Shown: one piece after another, positions 26,828 through 36,827 of the stretch
How positions within the stretch are numbered: the first letter of the stretch is position 1
Layout: each line of letters opens with the position of its first letter
DNA from: Lachnospiraceae bacterium
Lineage (GTDB): Bacteria > Bacillota > Clostridia > Lachnospirales > Lachnospiraceae
Direction: 5' to 3'
Length of the DNA: 64,000 nucleotides
NCBI GenBank assembly: GCA_016286035.1
Contig: JAEERY010000053.1
Location: 1-64,000, forward strand
Notes under the pieces: generated by a model
What the model saw: only the letters and a program-made list of their open reading frames with translations
Told to the model about the DNA's origin: nothing
Databases searched by the model: none
Position numbers and translations under genes: made by a program

Positions 26828-27970
26828 ATGATCCGCGTTAGCAACTTATCAAAAAAGTATGGTGATCATTATGCAGTAAAGAACCTTTCCTTTGAGATCG
26901 ATAAAGGAAAAGTCTATGGATTCCTGGGACCTAACGGTGCCGGTAAATCCACGACCATGAACATCATGACAGGTTATATCGCTGCAACTGAAGGAGATGT
27001 GGAGATCGATGGTCATGACATACTTAAGGATGCAGAGGAAGCAAAGAAGTGTATAGGATACCTTCCCGAGATTCCACCTCTTTATCAGGATATGACAGTA
27101 AGGGAATATCTTGATTTCGTTACGGAACTTAAGAAGGTAGATAAAAAGGAGAGAAAGAATCAGGTTGAGGAAGTCATGAAGAAGACTTTCATAACCGATA
27201 TGCAAAAAAGACTGATCAAGAATCTGTCAAAAGGTTATAAGCAAAGAGTAGGTCTTGCTCAGGCTATGATAGGTAATCCTGATGTTATCATCTTGGATGA
27301 GCCTACAGTTGGTCTTGATCCCAAGCAGATAATAGAGATCAGAGAACTTATCAGAGAGCTTAAGAAGGATCATACGGTTATACTGAGTTCACATATCCTG
27401 AGCGAGGTTGCTGAAGTATGTGATGAGATAATGATAATAGCAAAGGGACGTATGGTAGCTTCCGGAACAGCAGAGAGTCTTTTAAATGAACTCGGAAGCA
27501 ACAATACCATTGAGCTCACTGCAAAAGGAAGCAAGAAGGAAGTGACTGAGATACTCAAGTCTATCAATGGCATCAAGAGTTGTACCGTTGACAATGCATC
27601 CGGCGGATGTGTTGAATGCTTCATAAGCTGCAACTCCGATGCAGAGATAAGAGATGATCTTAATAAGAAGCTTGCTTCCAAGAATATCAGCATTTACAGA
27701 CTCGTAAATGATTCAAAGAGCCTTGAGGATATCTTCCTTGAGCTTACGGATGATGCTTATGTTGAAAAGATAGAAAAAGAGGAGTCTGAAAAGGAAGAAA
27801 AAGAGAAGGCTTTAAAAGCTAAGCAGAAGAAAGCAAAGAAATCAATTGCAGAAGAGATCGTCGAGGAATTAAAGGACGATGAGACAGTAGAGGAAACTGA
27901 GGAAAGCAAAGAAGAGACTCAAAAAGAAGCTGCAGATGATAATGAAAATATAAATAAGGAGGAAGAGTAA
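26828..27970 (+). CDS. ABC transporter ATP-binding protein (GldA-like) with charged tail
   Basis: A 380-residue cytoplasmic ATPase of the ABC-2 export class. Walker A (GPNGAGKST), signature (LSKGYKQR), Walker B (VIILDEPTVGLDP) and the switch His (ILSSHIL) are intact. Residues ~220-310 are the usual regulatory C-terminal domain (SLEDIFLELT). Beyond it is a ~70-residue tail made almost only of Lys and Glu/Asp, very likely a coiled coil or disordered. This tail is not normal for the family. The start has GAGAGAGGAG upstream. The permease gene follows one base after the stop. The likely job is export or surface assembly; the substrate is unknown. Confidence 0.9.
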   Translation: MIRVSNLSKKYGDHYAVKNLSFEIDKGKVYGFLGPNGAGKSTTMNIMTGYIAATEGDVEIDGHDILKDAEEAKKCIGYLPEIPPLYQDMTVREYLDFVTELKKVDKKERKNQVEEVMKKTFITDMQKRLIKNLSKGYKQRVGLAQAMIGNPDVIILDEPTVGLDPKQIIEIRELIRELKKDHTVILSSHILSEVAEVCDEIMIIAKGRMVASGTAESLLNELGSNNTIELTAKGSKKEVTEILKSINGIKSCTVDNASGGCVECFISCNSDAEIRDDLNKKLASKNISIYRLVNDSKSLEDIFLELTDDAYVEKIEKEESEKEEKEKALKAKQKKAKKSIAEEIVEELKDDETVEETEESKEETQKEAADDNENINKEEE

Positions 27971-27971
27971 G

Positions 27972-30110
27972 ATGTTGGCTATATTCAAAAGAGAGTTCAA
28001 AAACTTCTTCCAGAATGTTATAGGATGGGTGTTCATAGCATCCATGGTATTTGTTTCGGCACTGTATTTCTATGCGATAAATATCCTTGGCGGAATGTCG
28101 GATATTCTTATCGTACTCATCAGACTTCTGATGATCATGGTATTTTCTCTGCCTGTTCTTTCAATGAGGATACTGACGGAAGAGAGAAAGCAAAAGACTG
28201 ATCAGCTAACACTTACTTCACCTGTAAGTGTCGGAAAGATCATACTCGGTAAGTATCTTTCCATGGTAGCTGTCTTGGGAATAACAGTACTTGTTATCGG
28301 AGCATTCCCTATCATTATAAGTGCATATACTTCAATTGACTGGGGTATCAATCTGCTCGGTATGCTTGGATTCTTCCTTTACGGATGTGCATGTCTTGCC
28401 GTATGTATGTTTATCTCATCATTTACGGAAAGCCAGGTTATCGCAGCGATACTCAGTATCATCTCAATGTTTGTGATCTATCTGATGGCAGGTATCGAGA
28501 ACCTTTTGGAGAACACTGAAGTAGGAGTGTTCAAGGTTATAGCAAAAGGTTTAAGCGCTCTTGATCTTGCGGACAGATATGATCCTTTCCTTGCGGGAAT
28601 ACTTGATTTCAGATGTATCGTTTATTTTGTATCGATTACAGTGGTATTTTTATTCTTTACGGTACAGTCTGTTCAGAAGAGAAGATATACAACGAGTGTT
28701 AAGAACTTTGCGATCGGAGCTTTCAGTTTCACGAGCATAATCATTGTTTGTGCAATAGCTATCGTGGCAAATCTTATCGTAAGACAGTTCCCTGACAAGG
28801 TTATGCAGCATGACCTTACACAGCAGAGGATATTTACGCTGTGTGACTCGACAAAGGAAGTTGTCGGTCAGATTAACGAAGATTTAAAGATATATGTCTA
28901 TGCCAGGGAAGATGATAAGGATGAAGCGGTTGACCGTATGTTAAAACTGTATACGGAGCTTTCTGACAAGATCACCGTTGAGTATAAGAATCCTGACAAG
29001 AGTCCCAAGTTCTATGAGAAATACATAGATTCGCAGCCTACATACAATTCACTGTTCATGGAGACAGCAACAAGAACCAGATATGTCAATTATGAAGATA
29101 TGTATGTATATGATTACAGCTTTAATGATGACGGTTCCTATGATACGACTCAGCAGTATGACATAGAAGGACAGATAACATCAGCCATTAACTATATCAA
29201 CAAAGGTCTGGCAGCAAAGGTTTATTATCTTACGGGCCATGACGAGATGGAGCCCGATGCGGGATATCTTGATGCGATAAAGAAGCAGAATTATCAGATA
29301 GAGAGTCTTGATCTTCTGGGAAAAGATATACCTGAAGACTGTGAGATGCTTATGATGCTCTCACCCATGTCGGATCTTTCGGCAAACGATGTAGAAAAGC
29401 TCATGGCATATGCCGAAAAAGGAGGAAAGATACTTATTTCGATCCCTCTTGTTGATGATGTACGTCAGACAATGCCGAACTTTGATAAGATACTTGAGTA
29501 TTACGGAATATACTGCGAGAACGGTCTTGTAGTTGACCTTAAGGCATATGCGAGTGATCCGTATTATATAATCCCCGAAGTGTTCAACAATGTTGTAACA
29601 AACGGAGTATACGGAAAGAAGAATGCATGGATGCCTTATGCTAAAGCAATCTATGTATACGATGAGGACAGCGAGACTGTTCATGTGGTGCCCTTCCTTA
29701 AGTCATCTGAGACATCATTCAGAAAGAACAGTATCGTTGATGTGAATGATTATGCTTACGATTCATCAACAGATGAGGTCGGACCGTTAAATGTAGCAGT
29801 AACATCAAGCAGGACTACCGAGAGCGGTGAGCAGGCTTATGCATATGTTGTAGGTTCTCCTTACATGTTCAGCGATAAGGCCGATCAGCTCACATCAAAC
29901 GCAAACTTAAAGATATTTACAAATATCGTTAACGAGTGTGTAAGCGATGATGCATCTGCTGTAGTTGTTCCTGCAAAATCCGTTAATGCGGAAAGATTTA
30001 TCATAAAGAGTTCTGCGGGACTCATCATATTTATCATTCTGCTCGTGGTCGTTCCGGTAGCACTTCTGGTAGCCGGATTCGTGATCTGGGCTAAGAGAAG
30101 GAAAAGATAA
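27972..30110 (+). CDS. ABC-2 permease fused to GldG-like extracellular domain
   Basis: A 712-residue protein in two parts. Residues 1 to ~240 hold six membrane segments of an ABC-2 permease (GldF-like; ILTEERKQKTDQLTLTSPVS is the typical cytoplasmic loop). After a seventh segment (~250-270) comes a ~400-residue extracellular part resembling GldG, with IKVYVYARED-type strand motifs and KVYYLTGHDEMEPDAGY. A last membrane segment (~685-705) is followed by KRRKR at the C-terminus. In Bacteroidetes GldA, GldF and GldG form a transporter linked to gliding; in Firmicutes similar fused proteins occur without known gliding, and the role is unknown. It overlaps the next gene by one base (TAATG), so translation is coupled. 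Confidence 0.87.
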   Translation: MLAIFKREFKNFFQNVIGWVFIASMVFVSALYFYAINILGGMSDILIVLIRLLMIMVFSLPVLSMRILTEERKQKTDQLTLTSPVSVGKIILGKYLSMVAVLGITVLVIGAFPIIISAYTSIDWGINLLGMLGFFLYGCACLAVCMFISSFTESQVIAAILSIISMFVIYLMAGIENLLENTEVGVFKVIAKGLSALDLADRYDPFLAGILDFRCIVYFVSITVVFLFFTVQSVQKRRYTTSVKNFAIGAFSFTSIIIVCAIAIVANLIVRQFPDKVMQHDLTQQRIFTLCDSTKEVVGQINEDLKIYVYAREDDKDEAVDRMLKLYTELSDKITVEYKNPDKSPKFYEKYIDSQPTYNSLFMETATRTRYVNYEDMYVYDYSFNDDGSYDTTQQYDIEGQITSAINYINKGLAAKVYYLTGHDEMEPDAGYLDAIKKQNYQIESLDLLGKDIPEDCEMLMMLSPMSDLSANDVEKLMAYAEKGGKILISIPLVDDVRQTMPNFDKILEYYGIYCENGLVVDLKAYASDPYYIIPEVFNNVVTNGVYGKKNAWMPYAKAIYVYDEDSETVHVVPFLKSSETSFRKNSIVDVNDYAYDSSTDEVGPLNVAVTSSRTTESGEQAYAYVVGSPYMFSDKADQLTSNANLKIFTNIVNECVSDDASAVVVPAKSVNAERFIIKSSAGLIIFIILLVVVPVALLVAGFVIWAKRRKR

Positions 30111-30649
30111 TGAAAAAGCAGAAAAAACAGTTACTTATTTTGCTCGTAGTACTCATTCTTGCGGTGGTGGGATATGTTGTAGCCATCTATAAGGTGGACA
30201 ATGTTGAGATACTTGATGAGGTGGGTATCATATCGGTCATAAAAACGGACACCGCATCGGTTAGGAATGTTTCATATATCCATGACGGTGTTACAATAAG
30301 CCTGTCAAAGGATGATGCGGGAACCTGGACACTTGATTCGGACAAGAGCATAAAGCTTGATGAAGACAAGGTTGCGGATATCGTAAGCTATGCATCAAAC
30401 CTTAATGCAAGGACCGAGATAGAAGATCCGTCAGAGCTTAAGGAGTACGGACTTGATTCACCATCATATATCGTAAGCTTCACTGACGGCACTGGTGTAC
30501 AGAGTACATATTTCATCGGTGATCGTTATGAGATCGAAGGTACGTATTTTGCCAAGGTCGAGGGAAGCGAGAAGATATATACCATAACCAGTTATTATCC
30601 GGAGGCTTTTATAACGGATATAGAACAACTTAAGGCACAAAGCGAGTAG
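30110..30649 (+). CDS. DUF4340-like membrane-anchored protein
   Basis: A 179-residue protein with one N-terminal membrane segment (LLILLVVLILAVVGYVVAIY) and an extracellular domain. The motifs WTLDSDKSIKLDEDKVADIVSYASNLNA and LKEYGLDSPSYIVSFTDG are typical of DUF4340, a domain usually encoded next to GldG-like permeases. That matches its place here: the ATG overlaps the stop of the permease gene. It is shorter than many DUF4340 proteins, which carry two or more copies. It is probably an accessory subunit of the Gld-like transporter. The sortase gene starts 5 bases after its stop codon. Confidence 0.82.
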   Translation: MKKQKKQLLILLVVLILAVVGYVVAIYKVDNVEILDEVGIISVIKTDTASVRNVSYIHDGVTISLSKDDAGTWTLDSDKSIKLDEDKVADIVSYASNLNARTEIEDPSELKEYGLDSPSYIVSFTDGTGVQSTYFIGDRYEIEGTYFAKVEGSEKIYTITSYYPEAFITDIEQLKAQSE

Positions 30650-30654
30650 GATAT

Positions 30655-31809
30655 ATGGCAAATATGGAAGTCGGCGGCCGTGTTTTCAGAGATATTGAAT
30701 CATACAGGGCTGCAAGGAGAGACTTTGACAGTATCGAAGATATCAAGGATAGACATGATCTTACAAAGATAGAAGATGTCAAAAGGATCCGTGACAACAT
30801 AGTCAACGGCAATTATCGGTTCGAGACAATGCTCGGAGACGATTTTTTGGATGAACTCGATGAAATGCTTGAGACACTGGAAAAGGATAAAGCTCTTTCT
30901 CAAAATGAGAGGAAGGGCTTTAAGCTGTTTAATAAAGAAGAGAAAAAATCAAACGGCAAAGAGCACATCAGGGAAAAGAAAAACAATATACATGATGAAG
31001 AGCTTGAAGCCGAGATCAAACGACAGATAAATATAAAAGAACGTAAAAGAAAAGTTTTGGTCGCTGTTCTTTCTGTTGTTGCTCTTGCATGCATAGGATA
31101 TCTTATCTTTTATTATACGATGTATGCAAAGAATGATGCAGAGTACAGTGATCTGTCGGATCTTATTGACGATACCGTTACTTCCAAGGAATACAGCGTG
31201 AACATTGTTCATGAGGATAAGAGCATACCGCCCGTACTCAAGAAATATGAGAAGCTGTATCAGAAGAATAAAAAGCTGGTCGGATGGCTTAAGATAGAAG
31301 GCACGAATATCGATTATCCTGTGATGCAGACCGTTAACAATGAATATTATCTTGATCATAACTATAATCAGGAATATGACAAGAACGGTTCGATATTCAT
31401 GGATAAGGACTGTGACGCCGCTCATCCCAACGACAACATGATAATCTACGGCCATCATATGAAATCGGGAAAGATGTTCGGAAACTTAAATCTTTATTCG
31501 AAGGAAGAGTATTACAAGGAACATCCGACTATAATGTTTGACACCATATATGAAGAAGGAACATATGATATCATGTATGTCTTCCGTTCGCGTATATACA
31601 GCGAGGAAGAGATAGTATTCAAGTATTACAAGTTCATAGATGCGACCAGTGAGGATGAGTTTGATTCAAATATGGATGAGATGGCAGCCATATCCCTATA
31701 TGATACGGGTGTAAGGGCGCATTACGGGGATAAGCTCATAACATTATCGACATGTGACTACAATGAACCTAACGGAAGATTTGTGGTGGTCGCAAAGAAG
31801 GTTAAATAG
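30655..31809 (+). CDS. Class B sortase with long cytoplasmic N-terminal extension
   Basis: A 384-residue membrane transpeptidase. A single membrane segment lies at about residues 134-155, so an unusually long ~130-residue charged region faces the cytoplasm. The catalytic domain outside has His267 (IIYGHHM), Cys367 (TLSTC) and Arg375 (NGRFVVVA), and class B motifs such as GWLKIEGTNIDYPVMQ and YLDHNY. It would cut sorting signals between Thr and Gly and join the protein to the wall. The two genes after the following terminator encode proteins with TPKTGD and SPDTGD signals, its likely substrates. It lies 5 bases after the DUF4340 gene, so it is cotranscribed with the Gld-like transporter. Confidence 0.93.
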   Translation: MANMEVGGRVFRDIESYRAARRDFDSIEDIKDRHDLTKIEDVKRIRDNIVNGNYRFETMLGDDFLDELDEMLETLEKDKALSQNERKGFKLFNKEEKKSNGKEHIREKKNNIHDEELEAEIKRQINIKERKRKVLVAVLSVVALACIGYLIFYYTMYAKNDAEYSDLSDLIDDTVTSKEYSVNIVHEDKSIPPVLKKYEKLYQKNKKLVGWLKIEGTNIDYPVMQTVNNEYYLDHNYNQEYDKNGSIFMDKDCDAAHPNDNMIIYGHHMKSGKMFGNLNLYSKEEYYKEHPTIMFDTIYEEGTYDIMYVFRSRIYSEEEIVFKYYKFIDATSEDEFDSNMDEMAAISLYDTGVRAHYGDKLITLSTCDYNEPNGRFVVVAKKVK

Positions 31810-31824
31810 GATATTTTTGAGTAT

Positions 31825-31856
31825 GAGGGACCGAGATGATCGGTCTCTTTTTCTTT
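31825..31856 (+). terminator. Rho-independent terminator after the sortase gene
   Basis: GAGGGACCGA pairs with TCGGTCTC (with a G-T pair), followed by TTTTTCTTTT. It ends the transporter-sortase operon. Confidence 0.9.
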
Positions 31857-31901
31857 TGAGAAAAAAGCTTTTGAAAACACCCACAATATGTAGGAAAACG
31901 C

Positions 31902-31929
31902 TTGCAAAAACCGCTATATATAGTAAAAT
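31902..31929 (+). promoter_or_regulatory. Promoter for the BspA-family surface protein genes
   Basis: TTGCAA (31902-31907), 16 bases, TAAAAT (31924-31929). It predicts a ~100-base AT-rich leader before the ATG at 32036. I see no riboswitch fold in the leader. Confidence 0.5.
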
Positions 31930-32035
31930 AAAAATGGTATGTTATGAAAATCGGGATATTATGTAAATTTTTGTTCTAAATATTCCGATAAATCTATAAG
32001 AGTATGTAAATATTTCTATTGTGGAGAATATATTT

Positions 32036-35000
32036 ATGAAAAAAACTAAGAGCAGTTCTACAAAAAGAAGGATGAAAAAGTCTGTAAGAAAGACTGTCGG
32101 CGGATTGTTCATGGCATCTGCGATCATAGTAGCGGCCATACCGTTCCCCGATTCATACGCATATGATACTGCAACAGCAGATATACCGGCTTACGTAGCG
32201 CCGACAACATATAATACGAACTTCAATGACAGCAGACATAGTTTTGCGTCAAATGAGGATTTTTCAAGCTATACGAACAGATCTGCATATAACGTGATGC
32301 AGACATCTGCGGGCACATGGCTGCTTGACAGACAGTTTGATTATGCCGAGACTGCAAACGGCGGATACATAACCGACTATAACGACCTTTATCCTACAGA
32401 CAATATCTCTCTTAGCAATGAGGTCTACTATGATTATGCGTATCTGACACAGGCTGATGTAGAGAAGTTCTATAATGAATCCACAAACCGATACATAGAT
32501 GTCGATCTTCATTACGGAGAGTCTGCTACGGAAAAGAAGACTGTCGAGAGCTTAAGATATAACTATATTCTTGATGCCGACTATATTGATACGAACGATA
32601 TACATTTGTGGTTAAATAAATATTTCCCGGATGAGGTCTCTGCTTACCGTACAGCGTATGAAGCTTATATGAACGGCACAGGCAACAAACCGGATGCCAT
32701 CATAAAGACAAATGCCGATGTTTATACAACAGATGATCAGAGAATTGAATTTTTGTGCAAGAATGTCTTTGGTGACGGTACTCCTTCCGTAAAGCTTGTT
32801 TCTGCCGTAAATCAGGAACTGCAGAGAACAGGTGTTGACGGCAAGGTATTCCTTCCCAATGTTGGAAGCTCATACGGATCTCATTCAACGACCATAGACG
32901 GTCACACCTACTGGGTTGATAATGACGGATTCTTATGTGAATCGCAGGATCAGATCATCGGTATAGGTGCAGGTGCGTTTGCCGATGTAAAGAATGTAAA
33001 TACTCTTGATATGGCTCCCGAGATCACATTTATAGGTGACGGAGCTTTTGAGAGAAGTTTCATAACCGCTGCGACACTGCCTAACGGTGCACTTGTCGGA
33101 AACCGTGCTTTTGCGGATTGTACAAGACTTACAAATGCCGATATAAGCGGTGTTGTTAAGGTGTTTGATGAGACTTTCAAGGGCAGTGCGATCAATGAGG
33201 TGACGATACCCGAAGCATGTTCTTATGTGGGTGTTGGTGCATTTGCCGATTGTGAAAACTTAAAGACCGTTAATTTCGATCCTTCGGGTGCGGTAGGTCA
33301 GACTTCGAAAGAGATATGTGATTTTGCGTTCTATAATAATTCCTCACTTGAAAACCTTAACTTTAACAATGCAAAGATAACTTCTATCGGTAAAGCTGCT
33401 TTTGCCATACCTTCAGGTGCAAGTGATAATCTTAAGGATCTGCTTTTGCCTTCGACCATTACAACAACAGGTACAAAGGAAAATATAGGCGAGTATGCTT
33501 TTGCAGGAAGAGACAGCCTTGAATATGTTACATTCCCCAGCGGTATAAACGGCGAGATAGATGATACCATACTTTATAACTGCAGAAATCTTGAGAGCGT
33601 TACATTTAACGATAACTGTGTAAATGCTTCATATGACAGCAGTGCGAACAAGAACGATCCCAATACGATGTTCTATACTGTCACCAATCCCAATTTCTAT
33701 GTAAGAGGTCCCAAACAGATCTCTGCATTTGAGGCTGCAAATCCCAGAAAATCCACATGGAGAGCTCTGTATGATTATGCGGCAACCGGAAATGTGGGAA
33801 GACATGTACCTTACGTATATAACGAGAACGGCAAGGATTACTATGAAGTATCCGACGGTAACTATCTGATGGTCATCGAAAAGGATACAGGTGAGCTTAT
33901 AAGCTGTTCGTTCCCCGATACGCCTTCCGATATCGATGAGTTCAGAATACCTGCTGTTGTAGGTCTTACAACTGTTACCGGCATCAAGGAAGGATGCTTT
34001 ATCGGTGATTCGACCAATACAGGCGTACTTGATTATATAATTAATCTTGTTATTGAAGACGGAAGCAATATCGACCATCTTGATGACAATACCTTTGCGG
34101 GTGCAGACAAGATGGAGACGGCATATCTTGGAAACAGTGTTTCAACGATCGGTAACGGTGCGTTTGAGAACTGTCCGAGACTGTCCGAGGTGACATTCTC
34201 ACCCACGATCACATCGATCGGTGATGAGGCTTTCCAGAACTGTCCTAAACTTGAAAATATCACATTTGAATCGCCTTCTGATCTGTCCGCATTCCCTGAC
34301 GGAAATATAGGAACAGATGCATTTAATACAGGAGGAACAAAACTTACTATCCACGGTGAGATAGGAACGGGATATGCTCCTTTTGAATGGGCGACAAATA
34401 CAGAAAACTACGCAAATAAATCACAGAGTATAAGAACTCTTTACAAGACTCCGGCTCCAACAAGCCTCTCTGTGATCCTTGATAATCAGAACGATCTTGC
34501 AACACTTGTCGATTATCCTCATTATGAGTATCTTGACAGGGTTGCTTATGATGCAAACAAAGGAAAACTTGTTGAACTTGATGCAGCACCTTCTGCGACC
34601 GATCCTTACTACGGTCAGACAATAATGGACAAGATCAATAACGGTGATTCACTCAATTACTGGGAAGAGACCATGGTCCAGAACTGCTCGAACCTTGTTA
34701 TTCCCGAAGGTATAGAATCGATAGATGTAAAAGGATTCTTCAACGATACGAGTGATAATCCCAACAAGGTAGCAAGTTATTCAAACAAAGCAAGTGCAAC
34801 AGCTTACTTTAACAAGGGAATGACACCGTACAATACATATTCGACTGAAGGTCTCTTCAGAGGATTCTACGGTAGCGAGACAGGAACTGACGGACCTCGT
34901 GAATATGACCCGACAAGTTCTCTTGAAAATGTCGACAGAGGTAACGACCGTCTTACATCCGTTACCATGTATGATGTTGTCTACCTTCCGGATAATGCTT

Positions 35001-36814
35001 TTGAAAGCTGTGAGAATCTCCAGACAGCATATCTTGGTGATGATATCGAAGATGTCGGAGTAAGACCTTTTGCGGGATGTACAAAGATCACAAGTGTTGC
35101 CTGTGGAAACGATAACTTCGTATGCAATAACGGCGTGCTCTATGAGAATACGCCCAGCGGAAAGAAGATAATAGAAGGACTCGAGACAAGAGGAAGCGTT
35201 GTCGGAAGCGGTACTGTAAATGTCAGCAACGATCCCGATCTTGCAAATGTCTCAGAGATAGCTGACGGTGCATTCACAGACTGTATCTATTTAAGAGCTG
35301 CTGACTTTACCGGAGTTGACAAAATAGATGAGATTCCCGAGGACTGTTTCAGCGGATGCTATAACCTTACAGAGGTAGATGTTCCGAGCAATGTAACGGA
35401 GATCGGAGAGGAAGCGTTTGCTACAGGCGGTGACTATCTTAAGGCTACCGTAAGAAACAAGAATCTGTATCTTGGAGATGATTCAAACGGTCCTACGGGA
35501 GACAAGGTAAAGACTGCTTACTATGTGACTTACGAAGATGCTCCTTCAAGAAAGATAGCAAAGAAACAGGGATATATCGTTGATCAGACTCTTGATGATG
35601 TATGGACAGTCAAGTTCTACGATCAGACAGGTACGGATCTTCTTTATACTGAACATGTACAGAACGGAAAGAATGCTGAAGGTCCCGATGAGTCTTTGAT
35701 TCCTGTTATACCGGGTTATACATTTACCGGCTGGAATCAGAGCCTTAAGAATATAACTTCGGACTGCTTCAGACTTGCTGTATATTCGGCTGACGGTACA
35801 CTTACACCGGGAGTAACACCTTTGGTTACATCAACGCCCGGAGGAACAACACCCGGAACAACACCCGGAGGAACAACACCCGGAGTAACACCCGGAAGTA
35901 CTACTCCTACACCCAAGACGTCGCCCACACCTACAGCTAAACAGTATAATCTGCAGGTTGTATACGGTTCGGGTTCGGGTTCATATGCTGCAGATACTAC
36001 TGTTATCATCGAAGCTATCGATGCACCGGCAGGAAAGGTATTTGATAAATGGGTAACAAGCGGTAACTCTACACCTACCATCTACAGTACAACTTCTAAA
36101 GCGACAACGCTTAAGATGCCTGCTGGAGACTGTATCGTAACCGCAACATATAAGGATAGTACAAGTTCATCAAGAACAAGTACGAGTGTTTCCACAAGGA
36201 CGGGTACTACGGGAACAGGAACAGTACCTAACAGAAATACGGGTACAGTTGTTGATATATCAAAGCCCGGAATATCAAATGTAGATAAGGCGTATGCTTC
36301 TGTCAGCGGTTCGACGGATAACTTTATCGTTAAGATAACCGAGAGCAATGAAGCTGCCAATGAAGTTGCTACGGCACTTTCGCAGAAATACGGAGATATG
36401 ACTCCCATCAAGTATTTTGCAATGGATATATCTTTGTATGATGCTACGGGTACAAATAGGATAACGAATGTAAACGGTCTGTCGGTCAACATTACGATGC
36501 CGATACCGGATGCACTCAAGCAGTATGCCGGAAACAACAGAGTCGGTGCAGTCAATGGCATGACTCTTGAAGAACTTCCGTGCAAATTTGTAACTGTTGA
36601 CGGAATACCGTGTGTTTCATTTACTGCAACACACTTCTCACCGTATACGATATATGTGGATACGAGCAATCTTACATACGGAACCATAGATTCCACACCA
36701 AAGACAGGTGACGGAATACATCCCAAGTGGTTCGTATCGATAGCTTTGTTCTCATTGTCACTGATACTTTTCTTAAAGAAGGACAAGGTTGTAAAGGTAC
36801 CAAAGACCGCCTGA
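32036..36814 (+). CDS. Giant BspA-family leucine-rich-repeat surface protein with TPKTGD sorting signal
   Basis: A 1592-residue secreted protein. The ATG at 32036 is preferred over a GTG at 32021 because GGAG (32023-32026) then lies upstream. A basic signal peptide (to about residue 38, ending DSYA) is followed by several LRR_5/BspA blocks with units such as IGDGAFERSFITAATLPNG, roughly residues 300-560, 640-790 and 980-1160. Next come an InlB/Flg_new-type repeat (VKFYDQTGTDLLYTEHVQNG with YTFTGWNQ), a Pro-Thr-Gly linker, a divergent bacterial surface repeat (KVFDKWVTSG), and a Ser/Thr-rich stretch. The C-terminus has TPKTGD (1554-1559), a hydrophobic helix and a Lys-rich tail: a sortase signal. 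Such proteins bind host, matrix or neighbouring cells; the ligand is unknown. The sortase lies just upstream. Confidence 0.9.
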   Translation: MKKTKSSSTKRRMKKSVRKTVGGLFMASAIIVAAIPFPDSYAYDTATADIPAYVAPTTYNTNFNDSRHSFASNEDFSSYTNRSAYNVMQTSAGTWLLDRQFDYAETANGGYITDYNDLYPTDNISLSNEVYYDYAYLTQADVEKFYNESTNRYIDVDLHYGESATEKKTVESLRYNYILDADYIDTNDIHLWLNKYFPDEVSAYRTAYEAYMNGTGNKPDAIIKTNADVYTTDDQRIEFLCKNVFGDGTPSVKLVSAVNQELQRTGVDGKVFLPNVGSSYGSHSTTIDGHTYWVDNDGFLCESQDQIIGIGAGAFADVKNVNTLDMAPEITFIGDGAFERSFITAATLPNGALVGNRAFADCTRLTNADISGVVKVFDETFKGSAINEVTIPEACSYVGVGAFADCENLKTVNFDPSGAVGQTSKEICDFAFYNNSSLENLNFNNAKITSIGKAAFAIPSGASDNLKDLLLPSTITTTGTKENIGEYAFAGRDSLEYVTFPSGINGEIDDTILYNCRNLESVTFNDNCVNASYDSSANKNDPNTMFYTVTNPNFYVRGPKQISAFEAANPRKSTWRALYDYAATGNVGRHVPYVYNENGKDYYEVSDGNYLMVIEKDTGELISCSFPDTPSDIDEFRIPAVVGLTTVTGIKEGCFIGDSTNTGVLDYIINLVIEDGSNIDHLDDNTFAGADKMETAYLGNSVSTIGNGAFENCPRLSEVTFSPTITSIGDEAFQNCPKLENITFESPSDLSAFPDGNIGTDAFNTGGTKLTIHGEIGTGYAPFEWATNTENYANKSQSIRTLYKTPAPTSLSVILDNQNDLATLVDYPHYEYLDRVAYDANKGKLVELDAAPSATDPYYGQTIMDKINNGDSLNYWEETMVQNCSNLVIPEGIESIDVKGFFNDTSDNPNKVASYSNKASATAYFNKGMTPYNTYSTEGLFRGFYGSETGTDGPREYDPTSSLENVDRGNDRLTSVTMYDVVYLPDNAFESCENLQTAYLGDDIEDVGVRPFAGCTKITSVACGNDNFVCNNGVLYENTPSGKKIIEGLETRGSVVGSGTVNVSNDPDLANVSEIADGAFTDCIYLRAADFTGVDKIDEIPEDCFSGCYNLTEVDVPSNVTEIGEEAFATGGDYLKATVRNKNLYLGDDSNGPTGDKVKTAYYVTYEDAPSRKIAKKQGYIVDQTLDDVWTVKFYDQTGTDLLYTEHVQNGKNAEGPDESLIPVIPGYTFTGWNQSLKNITSDCFRLAVYSADGTLTPGVTPLVTSTPGGTTPGTTPGGTTPGVTPGSTTPTPKTSPTPTAKQYNLQVVYGSGSGSYAADTTVIIEAIDAPAGKVFDKWVTSGNSTPTIYSTTSKATTLKMPAGDCIVTATYKDSTSSSRTSTSVSTRTGTTGTGTVPNRNTGTVVDISKPGISNVDKAYASVSGSTDNFIVKITESNEAANEVATALSQKYGDMTPIKYFAMDISLYDATGTNRITNVNGLSVNITMPIPDALKQYAGNNRVGAVNGMTLEELPCKFVTVDGIPCVSFTATHFSPYTIYVDTSNLTYGTIDSTPKTGDGIHPKWFVSIALFSLSLILFLKKDKVVKVPKTA
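35837..35895 (+). repeat. Slippage-prone Thr-Pro-Gly codon repeat
   Basis: Four back-to-back units of 12-15 bases (GGAGGAACAACACCC, GGAACAACACCC, GGAGGAACAACACCC, GGAGTAACACCC) encode a GGTTPGTTPGGTTPG-type linker inside the large surface protein. All units are multiples of three, so copy changes alter spacer length without breaking the frame. Confidence 0.85.
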
Positions 36815-36827
36815 CAGGTAACTGCGT

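Noticed and set aside
34980-36200. Recent foreign insertion carrying the BspA genes
   Set aside because: No flanking repeats, tRNA, integrase or transposase are seen, and codon style looks like the neighbours.
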